Below, piece by piece: positions 8,151-18,405 of a DNA stretch of 64,000 nt. The DNA is taken from NCBI GenBank assembly GCA_900543825.1, contig UQSR01000004.1, forward strand, positions 1 to 64,000, given 5' to 3'. A model generated the notes under the pieces. The model was not told where the DNA came from and did not search any database. It saw only the letters and a program-made list of their open reading frames with translations. The position numbers and the translations under genes are program-made. This stretch comes from an uncultured Mycoplasmatota bacterium (GTDB taxonomy: Bacteria; Bacillota_I; Bacilli_A; RF39; UBA660). Within the stretch, counting starts at the first letter, position 1. Every line of letters begins with the position of its first letter.

Positions 8151-9407
8151 ATGAATATAGAAACAATTAATATGGGTGCCTACAATTTGCACTTCATTAA
8201 AACCAAAAAATTTAAAACAATAACAATAGATGTAGATTTTTATCGTGAAATCAAAAAAGATGAAATTACCAAAAGAAATTTACTAAAAATGATATTATTA
8301 GACTCAAGTAAAAATTATAAAAATGAAAAAGATCTAATAATAGAAAGCGAAAACTTATATGATATAAAAGTATCATCATCAATTTCTCGTATTGGTAAAT
8401 TTAGTAATTTATCTTTTCAGACAAAATTCCTAAACGAAAAATACACAGAAGAAGGAATGAATAAAGAATCTATCATCTTTTTTCTTGACCTAATATTTAA
8501 TCCAAATGTAAAAAATAACGCTTTTCTTAATATTGATAAACAAAAAAGTAAGTTAAAACAAGATATAATAAGTATTAAAGATAATAAAGTAAAATATTCA
8601 GTATTAAAATTAATGGAGAAAATGAAAGAAAAAGAATACTCATATAACACATTTGGCTATCTAGAAGATCTAGAAGATATAACAGGTGAAGAATTATATA
8701 CCTACTATGAAAAAGTATTAAAAGAAGATCAAATAGATGTCTTCATTCTTGGTGATATAGATGAAAGCCAAATTAAAGAAATATTTAAAGAATATTTCAA
8801 AGTAACAACCTTCAAAAAAAATAATAAAGATCTTCTTATAAAAGAATTGCTTCCAAGAAAAAGAATAGTAAGATATCATGAATATGATAAAGTAAATCAA
8901 GCCCAATTGATAATATTATGCAGTTTAAATAATCTTACAGAGTTTGAAAGAAGATATACTATAAAATTATATAATGAAATAATAGGTGGTTCAGCCAATT
9001 CCATATTATTTGAAAATGTAAGAGAAAAACATAGCTATTGTTATTACGTAAACTCTAGTGTTAAAGCTTACGATAATATTTTACTTATAAATTCAGGAGT
9101 AGAACAAGAAAATATAGACAAAACAATTAAATTAGTCAGAAAAACATTAAAAAGTATTACTGAAGGAAAATTAAAAGAAGAAAATATAATATCCGCTAAA
9201 AACACAATAATATCAGGTATAAAATCAGCATCAGATGAACCAATGGGCATAATCAATACATATTTTTCTAAAGTTTTAGTGGGCACTCCAAATGAAGAAG
9301 AACGTATAGCAAACTTTAACAAAATAACAAAAGAAGATATTGTAAAGGTGAGTAAAAAAGTAACCCTTCATACTATCTTAACATTAGAAAGTAAGGAGGA
9401 TGAATAA
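8151..9407 (+). CDS. ymfF: M16-like protein YmfF (EF-P modification-associated)
   Basis: About 418 residues. It has the fold of an M16 insulinase-like peptidase but lacks the HxxEH zinc motif, so it is expected to be the inactive partner. Its downstream neighbour has the intact motif, and the two genes overlap by one base. The same pair is linked in Bacillus to 5-aminopentanol modification of elongation factor EF-P; that role here is inferred from homology. A GTG at 8142 is in frame, but AAGAGGTGAT positioned 6 bp before ATG 8151 supports the latter. Confidence 0.8.
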   Translation: MNIETINMGAYNLHFIKTKKFKTITIDVDFYREIKKDEITKRNLLKMILLDSSKNYKNEKDLIIESENLYDIKVSSSISRIGKFSNLSFQTKFLNEKYTEEGMNKESIIFFLDLIFNPNVKNNAFLNIDKQKSKLKQDIISIKDNKVKYSVLKLMEKMKEKEYSYNTFGYLEDLEDITGEELYTYYEKVLKEDQIDVFILGDIDESQIKEIFKEYFKVTTFKKNNKDLLIKELLPRKRIVRYHEYDKVNQAQLIILCSLNNLTEFERRYTIKLYNEIIGGSANSILFENVREKHSYCYYVNSSVKAYDNILLINSGVEQENIDKTIKLVRKTLKSITEGKLKEENIISAKNTIISGIKSASDEPMGIINTYFSKVLVGTPNEEERIANFNKITKEDIVKVSKKVTLHTILTLESKEDE

Positions 9408-10678
9408 TGGAAAAAATAAAATTAAAAGACATAAATGAAGACATTTACTATGAAAAATTAAATAATGGTTTAGAAGTATATCTATATAATAAAGACAACG
9501 TTCATACAAATTATGTAACATTTACAACAAAATATGGATCAATATACAATGAGTTCGTTCCCATTGGTGAAAACAAAATGACATCATTTCCTAAAGGAAT
9601 TGCTCATTTCTTAGAACACAAAGTTTTTGTGCAAAAGGATGATCCACAACCAATGGAATTTTTTGCTAAATCAGGCTCAATTTGTAATGCATATACAACT
9701 TTCAGAAATACAACTTATCTTTTTTATGCTACAGAAAATCTAGAAGAGAATATAAATTATCTCCTAGATTATGTTCAAAATATTTACTTAACACCAGAAT
9801 CAGTAGAAAGTGAAAAAGGTATAATAGCAGAAGAAATACATATGTATGAAGATCGACCAAACGAAGTATTAATTGAAAAAACAAGATTAAATTCATTAAA
9901 TAACAATCCTTACCGCGATAGCATTATAGGTACAGTTAAAGATATTGAAAGCATAACAAAAGAGGATCTAGAAACATGTTATCACACATTCTATCATCCA
10001 TCTAATATGTTTATAGTGGTATCCGGTAATTTCAATGTAGAAAAAATAATGGAGACAATAAGAGAAAATCAAAGAAATAAAGAATTCAAAGAATTAGATA
10101 AAATCAAGATAAAAGAATTCGAAGAAAAAGACAAAGTATATAAAGAAAAAGAAATAATAAAAAGCTCAACAAACATACCAAAAGCTGCTTATACCATAAA
10201 GATACCACTAAAAAATATCAAACTTACAAGAAGAAAACTCCATCTATATCTATATATATTATTCACAACACTATTTGATGAAACAAGTAACTTTGATCAA
10301 AAATTAAAAGAAGAAAATATTATAACCAGCACAACATATGTAAGTTTATTAAATTGTAATACACATATATTAATATCTCTAATAAATGAAACACCAAAGT
10401 ATGAAGAATTTTTATCAAAATTAAAAGAAAAATTAGAGACATTAGAAGTAAAAGAAGCTGACTTTAACCGTAAGAAAAAAGTATTGATAAGTAATGAAAT
10501 ATTAGCCTTCGAATCAGTAGAAACAGTAAATGATATAATTATCGATAATATTATATATGATAACAAATTAGAAGATAATCCAATTGAAATAATAAAATCA
10601 TTAACATATAAAGAATTAAAAGAATTAATTAAAGAACTTGATATCAAAAATACCAACACAGTAATAGTAAAGAAATAA
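9407..10678 (+). CDS. ymfH: M16 zinc peptidase YmfH (EF-P modification-associated)
   Basis: 423 residues. The zinc-binding motif HFLEH (in KGIAHFLEHKVF, about residue 68) and the downstream Glu region (EKGIIAEEIHMYEDRP) identify an active M16 peptidase subunit. It probably forms a heterodimer with the inactive upstream protein. The start codon overlaps the ymfF stop (TAATGG). A terminator follows the stop. The link to EF-P aminopentanol modification is family knowledge; no efp gene is in the window. Confidence 0.88.
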   Translation: MEKIKLKDINEDIYYEKLNNGLEVYLYNKDNVHTNYVTFTTKYGSIYNEFVPIGENKMTSFPKGIAHFLEHKVFVQKDDPQPMEFFAKSGSICNAYTTFRNTTYLFYATENLEENINYLLDYVQNIYLTPESVESEKGIIAEEIHMYEDRPNEVLIEKTRLNSLNNNPYRDSIIGTVKDIESITKEDLETCYHTFYHPSNMFIVVSGNFNVEKIMETIRENQRNKEFKELDKIKIKEFEEKDKVYKEKEIIKSSTNIPKAAYTIKIPLKNIKLTRRKLHLYLYILFTTLFDETSNFDQKLKEENIITSTTYVSLLNCNTHILISLINETPKYEEFLSKLKEKLETLEVKEADFNRKKKVLISNEILAFESVETVNDIIIDNIIYDNKLEDNPIEIIKSLTYKELKELIKELDIKNTNTVIVKK

Positions 10679-10703
10679 AGTAGAAAATTTTCTGCTTTAT
10701 TTT
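10676..10703 (+). terminator. Terminator after ymfH
   Basis: AAAGTAGAAAA / TTTTCTGCTTT inverted repeat (one G-U pair), followed by ATTTTTC. It begins in the ymfH stop codon. Confidence 0.7.
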
Positions 10704-10788
10704 TCTTTTAAACTCAAATGTAAACTAACGCAAAAAATATTTTCAAAAGTAAATATTTATGTTATGATAATAATAAGGAGATAAGAAT

Positions 10789-11931
10789 ATGAAGAAACTA
10801 TTTTCACGTTTAGATAAACCATTATTAATAACAACCATAATTTTCTTTATATTTGGTGCTATAATGATTCAAAGTGCATCATCGATGGAATCTTTTATGC
10901 GTTATAACTATAGTCCGTATCACTATTTTGTTAGAGAATTAATTTTTCTAGCAATAGGAACAGTCTTTTTCCTATTCACAATAATATTTCCTACAAAAAA
11001 CTATAAAAAAGTATATAGTTTTCTATTATTTTTAGTATTTATGGCCTTACTGGGTCTCCTAGTATATGGCCATGCCGCTAATAATGCAGTTAGTTGGTAT
11101 AAAATAGGACCATTTACTTTACAGCCATCAGAATTTGCTAAAGTAATAGTCATAATATATTTAGCAGTATATTATGAAAAAAATATCAAAAAATTAGATA
11201 ACGAATGGATATTTATAAAACCAATAATTTTAGTAACTATCGTAGCTTCTCTTGTATTAATTCAACCAGATATGGGAACAGCTTTTATTATCATGGTAAT
11301 TGCCATGTTAATGTTCTATGCTGTACCAGTTAATAAAAAATATCGTAGTATATTTAATAAAATAATTATCGGAGGTATCATAGTAGTAGCTCTAGTATTA
11401 ATAACTACAGGTGGTAGTTTCTTAAAAGATTATCAATTAGAAAGATTTAATTTTACAAAACCATGTGAAAGATATCAAGAAAAATCAGGATATCAATTAT
11501 GTAATAGTTTTATAGCCTTTAAAAATGGTGGCATAAAAGGGCAAGGACTAGGTGCATCTACTCAAAAATATTTATATTTACCCGAATCCTATACTGACTT
11601 CATTTTTCCAATAATAGTTGAAGAATGGGGTTTAATAGTAGGAATAGCTATTCTAATAGCCTATATGATTGTGTTATATAGGATAATTAAAATAGCCCGA
11701 AAAGCCACGACATTACGTAATAGTCTAATATGTTATGGAGTTTTTTGTTACTTATTATGTCATATAATGATTAATCTATTAGGAGTTATGGGTGTAATAC
11801 CATTAACCGGTGTTCCATTACCATTCTTATCTTATGGTGGCAGTTACGCAATATGTTTAATGACTGTCTTAGGTCTAGTACAAAGAGTTTCAATTGAAAC
11901 AAATAGTGTAAAAGAAAAACAAATAAGATAA
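10789..11931 (+). CDS. ftsW: FtsW/RodA/SpoVE-family lipid II polymerase
   Basis: 380 residues with about ten membrane segments. WYKIGPFTLQPSEFAK (about residue 104) and LIQPDMGTA (near 163) are SEDS-family signatures; the Asp in LIQPDMG is the catalytic-type residue. The C-terminal loop INLLGVMGVIPLTGVPLPFL and SYGGS are also diagnostic. SEDS proteins polymerise peptidoglycan glycan strands with a class B PBP. The location just before ftsA-ftsZ favours the division paralogue FtsW, but RodA or SpoVE cannot be excluded from sequence alone. Confidence 0.88.
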   Translation: MKKLFSRLDKPLLITTIIFFIFGAIMIQSASSMESFMRYNYSPYHYFVRELIFLAIGTVFFLFTIIFPTKNYKKVYSFLLFLVFMALLGLLVYGHAANNAVSWYKIGPFTLQPSEFAKVIVIIYLAVYYEKNIKKLDNEWIFIKPIILVTIVASLVLIQPDMGTAFIIMVIAMLMFYAVPVNKKYRSIFNKIIIGGIIVVALVLITTGGSFLKDYQLERFNFTKPCERYQEKSGYQLCNSFIAFKNGGIKGQGLGASTQKYLYLPESYTDFIFPIIVEEWGLIVGIAILIAYMIVLYRIIKIARKATTLRNSLICYGVFCYLLCHIMINLLGVMGVIPLTGVPLPFLSYGGSYAICLMTVLGLVQRVSIETNSVKEKQIR

Positions 11932-12007
11932 ATTATAAAGAAAATATATACATTTTCTTTATTTTTTGTTATAATTATATTGTATTATTTTAGGGAGAGT
12001 CGATATC

Positions 12008-13255
12008 GTGAAGAAAATATACACTGCAATTGATATTGGATCTGATAAAATTAAGTTCGTCACAGGAGAATACTTCGGTGGAAAAGTAAATGTACTTTCC
12101 TCACATGAACAAAAAGCAAAAGGAATAAGAAAAGGTTTAATTGTCGATCCTAATTTAGCCATTAATTCAATTAAAGATGGCATAAAAGAAATGAATAATA
12201 TGCTTGGTATAGAAATCAAAAAAGTAATAGTAAATGTACCAGACTACAATACAAAGTTCATGCTTGTAACCGGTGAAGTAAATATCATAGACGAAGATGA
12301 ATTAATTACTACTGATGATATAAATAAAGTAATCAAGGAATCAGTATATGCTAAATTATATGAGGACTATGAATTAATTACAGTAGTACCATTAGTATTT
12401 ACTATCGATGATGAAGAAACTGAAAACCCTGTTGGTAGAACAGGTAAAAAATTAGGAATGAAGGGAATTATGATTTCTGCCCCTAAAAAGAATATATATT
12501 CAGTTTTATCTGTCATGGAAGGTGCTGGTTTAGAAGTAATAGATATTACCATATCTGGACTATGTGACTATGCTGAAGTTGGAAATAAAAACTTAGATAA
12601 AAAAGTTGGCGCAATCATTAATTTAGGCCATGAAACAACTAATGTTTCAGTGTACAATAAAGGAAAACTTATGAATACTGAGACTATTCAATTAGGAGGT
12701 CTAAATATTGATAAAGATCTTGCTTATATGTTTAACATAAACATCTTCGATGCTAGAGAGATAAAAGAAAAGTTTGCTTCAAGTCATAAAAGATTTATCG
12801 CTTTAAATGATGTCTATGAAGTAAAAAATACTGCCGAAGAAACGATAAAACTAAATCAAATTGAAGTAACAGAAATAGTTATGGATCGCTTAGCAGAAAT
12901 ACTAGAACTAGCAAATAAACAAATATTACTATTGACAAAACAAAATATTTCTTATATAGTAATAACAGGAGGATTAACCGAAATAAGGGCCTTTAAAAAT
13001 TTAGTCTATGAAATTTTAGGAAAAGATGTTATAATATATAACGAGGATACATTAGGTATCAGGGATAATAAGTATATTACCGCAATAGGTATGATAAAAT
13101 ATTTTATAAATAAAATGGAAACCAGGGGAAAAGAATATTCAATGCTAGATAAAGAAGACGAGGAGCTGCTTATAAATCCAAATAACAAGAATAAAAAGGA
13201 CAAAATAGCAATTACCAAAATATTTGGAAATTTTATTGGTACTAAGGAGGATTAA
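12008..13255 (+). CDS. ftsA: Cell division protein FtsA
   Basis: 415 residues, actin-like ATPase fold. Phosphate-1 motif [11 protein letters not shown] is at residues 7-17; the second phosphate loop [13 protein letters not shown] is near residue 205; the adenosine motif [12 protein letters not shown] is near 318. The C-terminal [12 protein letters not shown] contains the short amphipathic membrane-targeting helix that tethers FtsZ. The gene starts with GTG after AGGGAGAG and is two bases from ftsZ, so the two are one transcript. Confidence 0.95.
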   Translation: MKKIYTAIDIGSDKIKFVTGEYFGGKVNVLSSHEQKAKGIRKGLIVDPNLAINSIKDGIKEMNNMLGIEIKKVIVNVPDYNTKFMLVTGEVNIIDEDELITTDDINKVIKESVYAKLYEDYELITVVPLVFTIDDEETENPVGRTGKKLGMKGIMISAPKKNIYSVLSVMEGAGLEVIDITISGLCDYAEVGNKNLDKKVGAIINLGHETTNVSVYNKGKLMNTETIQLGGLNIDKDLAYMFNINIFDAREIKEKFASSHKRFIALNDVYEVKNTAEETIKLNQIEVTEIVMDRLAEILELANKQILLLTKQNISYIVITGGLTEIRAFKNLVYEILGKDVIIYNEDTLGIRDNKYITAIGMIKYFINKMETRGKEYSMLDKEDEELLINPNNKNKKDKIAITKIFGNFIGTKED

Positions 13256-13257
13256 AA

Positions 13258-14337
13258 ATGAATAATATGTTTGGTTTAGAAATGGATCAATTAGCAAAAA
13301 TTAAAGTAATTGGTGTAGGGGGAGGCGGCTGCAACGCTGTAAATAGAATGATTGAATCTGGACTAAAAGGTGTCGAGTTTATCGTTGCCAATACAGATCT
13401 TCAAGTATTAAACAATTCTTTAGCTCCAATCAAATTACAAATAGGAAGAGAACTAACTGACGGTCTAGGTGCAGGTGCTAATCCTGAAATAGGAAGAGAG
13501 GCCGCTCTAGAATCAAAAGCAGAAATAGAAGAAGCTATCAAAGGCGCCGACATGATATTTGTAACATGCGGAATGGGTGGTGGAACTGGTACAGGTGCTG
13601 CCCCAGTAATAGCAGAAATATCGCAAGATTTAGGAGCTCTTACAGTAGGAATCGTTACTAAACCATTTAGCTTTGAAGGTAAAAAAAGAATGAGTCAAGC
13701 AGTAACAGGCTTAGATGAATTAAAAAAACATGTAGACACATTAATAGTTATACCAAATGATAGATTAAGAGAATTAATTGATAAATCAACTCCAATGTTA
13801 GAAGCGTTTAGAGAAGTAGATAACGTATTACATAGAGGCGTACAATCAATCTCAGATTTAATTGCTGTATCAGGATTAGTAAATCTAGATTTTGCTGATG
13901 TTAAAGCAGTTATGAAAGATAGGGGAAATGCCCTTATTGGAATTGGCGTTGGATCAGGTGAAAATAGAGCTGTCGAAGCAGCAAAACAAGCTGTCTCATC
14001 ACCACTATTAGAGACATCTATAAATGGTGCAACTGATGCCATCATTAATGTAACAGGTGGTTCTTCACTAACATTATTCGAAGTTGAGGAAGCTGCTGAA
14101 GTTATTAGAACTGCTGCTAACACTGATATAAACACAATATTTGGAGCAGTAATTAATGAAAACTTAAATGATGAAGTAATAGTTACAGTAATAGCTACTG
14201 GTTTTGAAAATCAAAGCGAACCATTATATCACAGCTTTAACTCAACAAACAGAGAAGAAATCTTTAGAGAAGGAACAGATGATATTGATAACGACCTAGA
14301 TATCCCACCTTTCTTAAGAGATAGAGATAATTATTAA
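13258..14337 (+). CDS. ftsZ: Cell division tubulin FtsZ
   Basis: 359 residues. The GTP-binding loops are clear: [13 protein letters not shown] (about 18-31) and the tubulin signature [10 protein letters not shown] (about 105-114), plus the T7 synergy region with [11 protein letters not shown] (near 203). The C-terminal linker is short and ends with [12 protein letters not shown], the conserved peptide that binds FtsA. It polymerises into the division ring. The ribosome site AAGGAGG overlaps the end of ftsA. Confidence 0.98.
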   Translation: MNNMFGLEMDQLAKIKVIGVGGGGCNAVNRMIESGLKGVEFIVANTDLQVLNNSLAPIKLQIGRELTDGLGAGANPEIGREAALESKAEIEEAIKGADMIFVTCGMGGGTGTGAAPVIAEISQDLGALTVGIVTKPFSFEGKKRMSQAVTGLDELKKHVDTLIVIPNDRLRELIDKSTPMLEAFREVDNVLHRGVQSISDLIAVSGLVNLDFADVKAVMKDRGNALIGIGVGSGENRAVEAAKQAVSSPLLETSINGATDAIINVTGGSSLTLFEVEEAAEVIRTAANTDINTIFGAVINENLNDEVIVTVIATGFENQSEPLYHSFNSTNREEIFREGTDDIDNDLDIPPFLRDRDNY

Positions 14338-14350
14338 TAAAACTCTTTAA

Positions 14351-14386
14351 AAAGAAAAGGATATAGAAAGTATCCTTTTCTTTTAC
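14351..14386 (+). terminator. Terminator after ftsZ
   Basis: A perfect 13-bp stem (14351-14363 with 14371-14383, AAAGAAAAGGATA / TATCCTTTTCTTT), 7-base loop and a T-rich end. Confidence 0.9.
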
Positions 14387-14409
14387 CATAAAATAGAAAG
14401 GAAGAAACA

Positions 14410-15192
14410 ATGGATAGAACATTCTTAAAACTCGGCCCAATAACTATATATTGGTATTCAGTATTAATAATAAGTGCCATATTAATAGGCTTGTATTTTG
14501 CATCAAAACAAGCTGAAAAAAATAAATTAGGTAAAGAATTTATAATCGATTTAATATGTTATCTAGTACCAGTAGGGGTAATAGGTGCAAGAATATATTA
14601 TGTAATATTTAATTTCGATTTGTTTAAAGATGAACCACTAAGCATATTTAAAATATGGGAAGGCGGTTTAGCCATTTATGGTGCCATAATTGCTTGTATA
14701 ATATTTATCATATATTATACAAGAAAAAAAGAAAAAGACACCTTATTAGTAGTAGATACATTAGTACCATATTTAATTTTAGGTCAAGCAATAGGAAGAT
14801 GGGGTAATTTCATAAATAAAGAAGCTCATGGAATATCAACTAGTCTAAGCAATCTTAAAAGTATGCATCTTCCTAATTTCATAATAGAAGGAATGTATAT
14901 AAATGGCAACTATTATATTCCAACATTTTTATATGAATCATTATGGTGTTTTCTTGGTTTTATATTATTAATAATCATAAGAAACAAAAATAAATATAAC
15001 ACAAAAGGACTACTAATATCCATATATAGTATATGGTATGGTATTGGCAGATTAATAATAGAAGGTATGCGTACCGACAGTTTGTATATAGGAATATTTA
15101 GAATAAGTCAAATAGTATCAATAATACTAATTATACTAGGTATAATAGGAATAATATATATAATAAGGAGAAATAAAAATGAAAGAAAATAA
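14410..15192 (+). CDS. lgt: Prolipoprotein diacylglyceryl transferase
   Basis: 260 residues, multi-pass membrane enzyme. The Lgt signature GRWGNFINKEAHG (about residues 127-139) carries the essential Arg and Asn, and the family-typical early segment is IYWYSVLIISAILIGLYFA. It adds diacylglycerol to the lipobox Cys of preprolipoproteins, which shows that the organism makes lipoproteins. It overlaps trxB by 14 bp, indicating translational coupling. Confidence 0.95.
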   Translation: MDRTFLKLGPITIYWYSVLIISAILIGLYFASKQAEKNKLGKEFIIDLICYLVPVGVIGARIYYVIFNFDLFKDEPLSIFKIWEGGLAIYGAIIACIIFIIYYTRKKEKDTLLVVDTLVPYLILGQAIGRWGNFINKEAHGISTSLSNLKSMHLPNFIIEGMYINGNYYIPTFLYESLWCFLGFILLIIIRNKNKYNTKGLLISIYSIWYGIGRLIIEGMRTDSLYIGIFRISQIVSIILIILGIIGIIYIIRRNKNERK

Positions 15193-16060
15193 AGTAGTAA
15201 TAATAGGATCAGGCATAGCAGGTATGACAGCGGCAATATATCTAAAAAGAGGTGGCCTAGAACCAATAATAATAGAAAATAATGCTCCGGGTGGTATGCT
15301 AAATATAATCCCAAACATCGAAAATTATCCTGGATATATAAGCATAGCAGGTCCTGATTTAGCAATAAATATATATAATCAAGTAAATGAACTAGGTATA
15401 AAATACTTATACAAGAATATAAAAAACATAAGCTTAAAAGAAAAAACAATTGATAATGAAATAAAATTTGACTATCTAATAATAGCCACTGGCAGAAGTC
15501 CAAGACTACTAAATCTTGAAAACGAAAAAGAATACTTAGGAAAAGGAATAAGCACATGTGCACTATGTGATGGGACTTTTTACAAAGATAAAGAAGTAAT
15601 AGTAGTAGGTGGAGGATCATCAGCACTAACTGAAGCAATATACCTATCAAGCATTTGTAAAAAAGTAACAATAGTTCATAGGAGAAATACATTTACCGCC
15701 GAACAAAACTTAATATCTAAAATAAATAAAATCAAGAATATTAAAATAATGTATAATGCAAATATAAAAAAATATAATATAAAGAAAGATAAAATAGTAT
15801 CAGTATCTTTAGACAATAACAAAAAAATAAATTGTAGCGGTGTTTTTTTAAGTATTGGAAGTATACCAAATACAGAAATATTTGATATAGATAAAGAAGA
15901 TAATTACATAGTAGTAAATAATAATTATCAAACAAATATAGACTATGTATATGCTATAGGTGATGTAATAAAAAAAGACGTTTACCAATTAACTACTGCT
16001 GTTGGGGATGCCACTATAGCAGCAAATAATATCATAAAAAGTCTATCAAATAACAAATAG
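15179..16060 (+). CDS. trxB: Thioredoxin reductase
   Basis: 293 residues, slightly short for TrxB (usually 305-320). FAD-binding GSGIAGMTAAIYLKRGG starts at residue 10, the redox-active CALCDG (Cys127, Cys130) follows, NADPH-binding VVGGGSSALTEAIYL is at 141-155, and AIGDV near residue 262 binds the flavin ribityl chain. It transfers electrons from NADPH to thioredoxin. It overlaps the end of lgt. Confidence 0.93.
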   Translation: MKENKVVIIGSGIAGMTAAIYLKRGGLEPIIIENNAPGGMLNIIPNIENYPGYISIAGPDLAINIYNQVNELGIKYLYKNIKNISLKEKTIDNEIKFDYLIIATGRSPRLLNLENEKEYLGKGISTCALCDGTFYKDKEVIVVGGGSSALTEAIYLSSICKKVTIVHRRNTFTAEQNLISKINKIKNIKIMYNANIKKYNIKKDKIVSVSLDNNKKINCSGVFLSIGSIPNTEIFDIDKEDNYIVVNNNYQTNIDYVYAIGDVIKKDVYQLTTAVGDATIAANNIIKSLSNNK

Positions 16061-16063
16061 AGA

Positions 16064-16092
16064 TTTACAAACTAATATATTTATGATAAACT
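16064..16092 (+). promoter_or_regulatory. Promoter of lemA-DUF2207
   Basis: TTTACA (16064-16069), 17 bp, TAAACT (16087-16092), 30 bp before the lemA start. Confidence 0.55.
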
Positions 16093-16122
16093 TAATATAT
16101 AATATGAAAGGAGATAGAGAAA

Positions 16123-16686
16123 ATGGATACAGGCGCAATAGTTATTATTATAATAGTAGGAGTTATCTTGCTTTTAGTATTCTATGGCATAGGAGTATAC
16201 AATAAACTAGTAAATGCTAGAAATAAAGTAAACGACCAGTTTTCCCAAATAGATGTCCAACTAAAAAGAAGAGTAGATTTAATACCAAATTTAGTGGAAA
16301 CAGTAAAAGGATATGCCAAGCACGAAGAAAAAACATTAACAGAAGTAATTGAAGCTAGAAACAAAATGGCTACTGCTAGTGGAATTAATGAAGAATTAGA
16401 AGCTTCCAATCAAGTTACTGCTGCTTTAAATAAATTGTTTGCTTTATCTGAAGCATATCCAGATTTAAAAGCTAATGAAAATTTCATATCATTGCAAGCA
16501 GATTTAAAAGAAACTGAAGATAAAGTAAGTTATGCAAGACAATTCTACAATGATACAGTATTAACTTATAATAATTTAAGAGAACAATTCCCATCTAACA
16601 TAATTGCTAATATGTTTAAGTTTGGAAAAATTGACTTCTTTAAAACTGATGAAAAAGATAAAGAAGCACCACAAGTTAAATTCTAG
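16123..16686 (+). CDS. lemA: LemA family protein
   Basis: 187 residues. One N-terminal membrane helix (IVIIIIVGVILLLVFYGIGV) is followed by NKLVNARNKVNDQFSQIDV, RVDLIPNLVETVKGYAKHE and KVSYARQFYNDTVLTYN, all diagnostic LemA segments of a helical bundle. The function of LemA proteins is unknown. It is placed directly upstream of a DUF2207 membrane protein, a pairing that recurs in Firmicutes and suggests a common envelope complex. Confidence 0.92.
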   Translation: MDTGAIVIIIIVGVILLLVFYGIGVYNKLVNARNKVNDQFSQIDVQLKRRVDLIPNLVETVKGYAKHEEKTLTEVIEARNKMATASGINEELEASNQVTAALNKLFALSEAYPDLKANENFISLQADLKETEDKVSYARQFYNDTVLTYNNLREQFPSNIIANMFKFGKIDFFKTDEKDKEAPQVKF

Positions 16687-16720
16687 GGCTTATATAGTCC
16701 TTTTTTGATAGGAGAATTAT

Positions 16721-18403
16721 ATGAAAAAAATAATATTTACTTTGGTATTATTCTTATTACCAAGTATAATTTTAGCAAACGAAATAAATAATATCGACAT
16801 GGATATTTACGTTGATAACAATGGCACAGCCCATGTAACAGAAAAATGGACAGTAAAAGCCAAAAACAATACAGAGTTTTATAAACAATATAAAAATTTA
16901 AATGAATCTTCAATTACCAATTATAAGGTAAATATGAATGGCAAAAATTTCGAATTAGTAGATTGGAATATAAATGCTAGTTTTGAAGAAAAAGCATATA
17001 AATATGGTTATAATTATATTTATGATGGAGTTGAATTGTGTTTTGGTATAAGTAATTATGGAAATAATAATTATACCTTAAGTTATGATATAACTAATTT
17101 CATTTACAATACAAGTGATAACTATCAACTTGCCTATTGGAATTTAATTCAACCATCAAGTGATATGATAGATAATGTTAATATAAAAATACATAGCGAC
17201 TTCAAATATAGTGACACATTAGATGTATGGGGGTATGGAAAATATGGTGCGCCATGCTATGTTTATGATGGTGTAATAGAAATGACTTCTGAAGGAGCAA
17301 TTGGCAGTAGTGAATATATGACAATCCTAGTAAAATTCCCCGCAAACAGTTTTAATACTACCGCTACCATGAACAATGATTTTAATTATTACCTAGATAT
17401 GGCTAATGAAGGAGCCACTCCATATAAACATAAAAATAATAATAGAATATTGAGTGCAATAGCAGAAGCATTACCAATAGTACTAGGCATAGGAATACCG
17501 CTTATTGTCATAATATTAAGATCAATGTTACATAAAAAAAAGAAGTATGGATATAAAAATAATAAAACAATAGATAAAGCCAATACCCCTTTATTTAGAG
17601 AAATACCATGCAACAAAGACATGTATTATGCAAATTGTCTAGTAAGCTTAAATGATAAATTATATAAAGAATATCAAGAAACCAATATATTTGGGGCAAT
17701 AATTTTAAAATGGGTAAAAGAAAATAAAGTAACATTCAAAGTAGATCCAAAAGGAATATTTAATAAAGACAGTGGTACAATGGATTTAACCTTAAACCCA
17801 ACATTTGATGACCCATTAGAAAAAGAATTATTTGATATAATGTATTCAGCTTCTAAAGATGGAATATTAGAACCAAAAGAACTTGAAAATTGGTGTGATA
17901 ATCACTATACTAAATTTTTCGATTTATTCAAAAGAATTAATAAAAGAGAAATAGAAAAATTAAAAGCAAATAATCATATATATATAAGAACTAATAGCAA
18001 CGAATGTAAATATAAAAATGTTATGGATGACACTATTTATGAAGATAGTATTCAATTATATGGTTTAAAAAAGTATTTTGATGAATTTACAAAAATAGAT
18101 ACCAAAGAAGTAATAGAAGTTCATTTGTGGGATGAATATTTAATGTTTGCCTATATATTTGGTATAGCTAATAGAGTAGCAAAACAACTAAAAGATTTAT
18201 ATCCAGAAGTACTTAATGATCCAAATGTTAACTTTGATTATAGCACTTTAATGTATATAGATCACATATCATATAACAGTGTTCATGCTGCAAGTGTAGC
18301 GATGTCTAGAGCAGAAAGCTATTCATCTGGTGGCGGTGGCTTCTCTTCCGGCGGAGGAGGGGGCGGTTCCTTCGGTGGAGGAGGCTCAATGGGCTCAAGA
18401 TAA
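16721..18403 (+). CDS. DUF2207 membrane protein with Gly-rich tail
   Basis: 560 residues. An N-terminal signal peptide (KKIIFTLVLFLLPSIILA) precedes an extracellular beta-rich domain (DUF2207, about 20-220) that begins with the typical INNIDMDIYVDNNGTAHVTE. A membrane helix follows at about 245-267 (LSAIAEALPIVLGIGIPLIV), then a cytoplasmic part of about 270 residues. The protein ends in Ser-Gly-rich repeats (SSGGGGFSSGGGG), a feature shared by the family. Function unknown; it is probably coupled to LemA upstream. Confidence 0.85.
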   Translation: MKKIIFTLVLFLLPSIILANEINNIDMDIYVDNNGTAHVTEKWTVKAKNNTEFYKQYKNLNESSITNYKVNMNGKNFELVDWNINASFEEKAYKYGYNYIYDGVELCFGISNYGNNNYTLSYDITNFIYNTSDNYQLAYWNLIQPSSDMIDNVNIKIHSDFKYSDTLDVWGYGKYGAPCYVYDGVIEMTSEGAIGSSEYMTILVKFPANSFNTTATMNNDFNYYLDMANEGATPYKHKNNNRILSAIAEALPIVLGIGIPLIVIILRSMLHKKKKYGYKNNKTIDKANTPLFREIPCNKDMYYANCLVSLNDKLYKEYQETNIFGAIILKWVKENKVTFKVDPKGIFNKDSGTMDLTLNPTFDDPLEKELFDIMYSASKDGILEPKELENWCDNHYTKFFDLFKRINKREIEKLKANNHIYIRTNSNECKYKNVMDDTIYEDSIQLYGLKKYFDEFTKIDTKEVIEVHLWDEYLMFAYIFGIANRVAKQLKDLYPEVLNDPNVNFDYSTLMYIDHISYNSVHAASVAMSRAESYSSGGGGFSSGGGGGGSFGGGGSMGSR

Positions 18404-18405
18404 TT

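Noticed and set aside
13695..14135. 146-codon minus-strand frame inside ftsZ
   Set aside because: It lies fully inside conserved ftsZ and has no family features.
15108..15692. Long open frame on the minus strand over lgt/trxB
   Set aside because: It is a Leu/Tyr/Ile-rich shadow of AT-rich coding DNA, opposite two clear enzymes, with no ribosome site.
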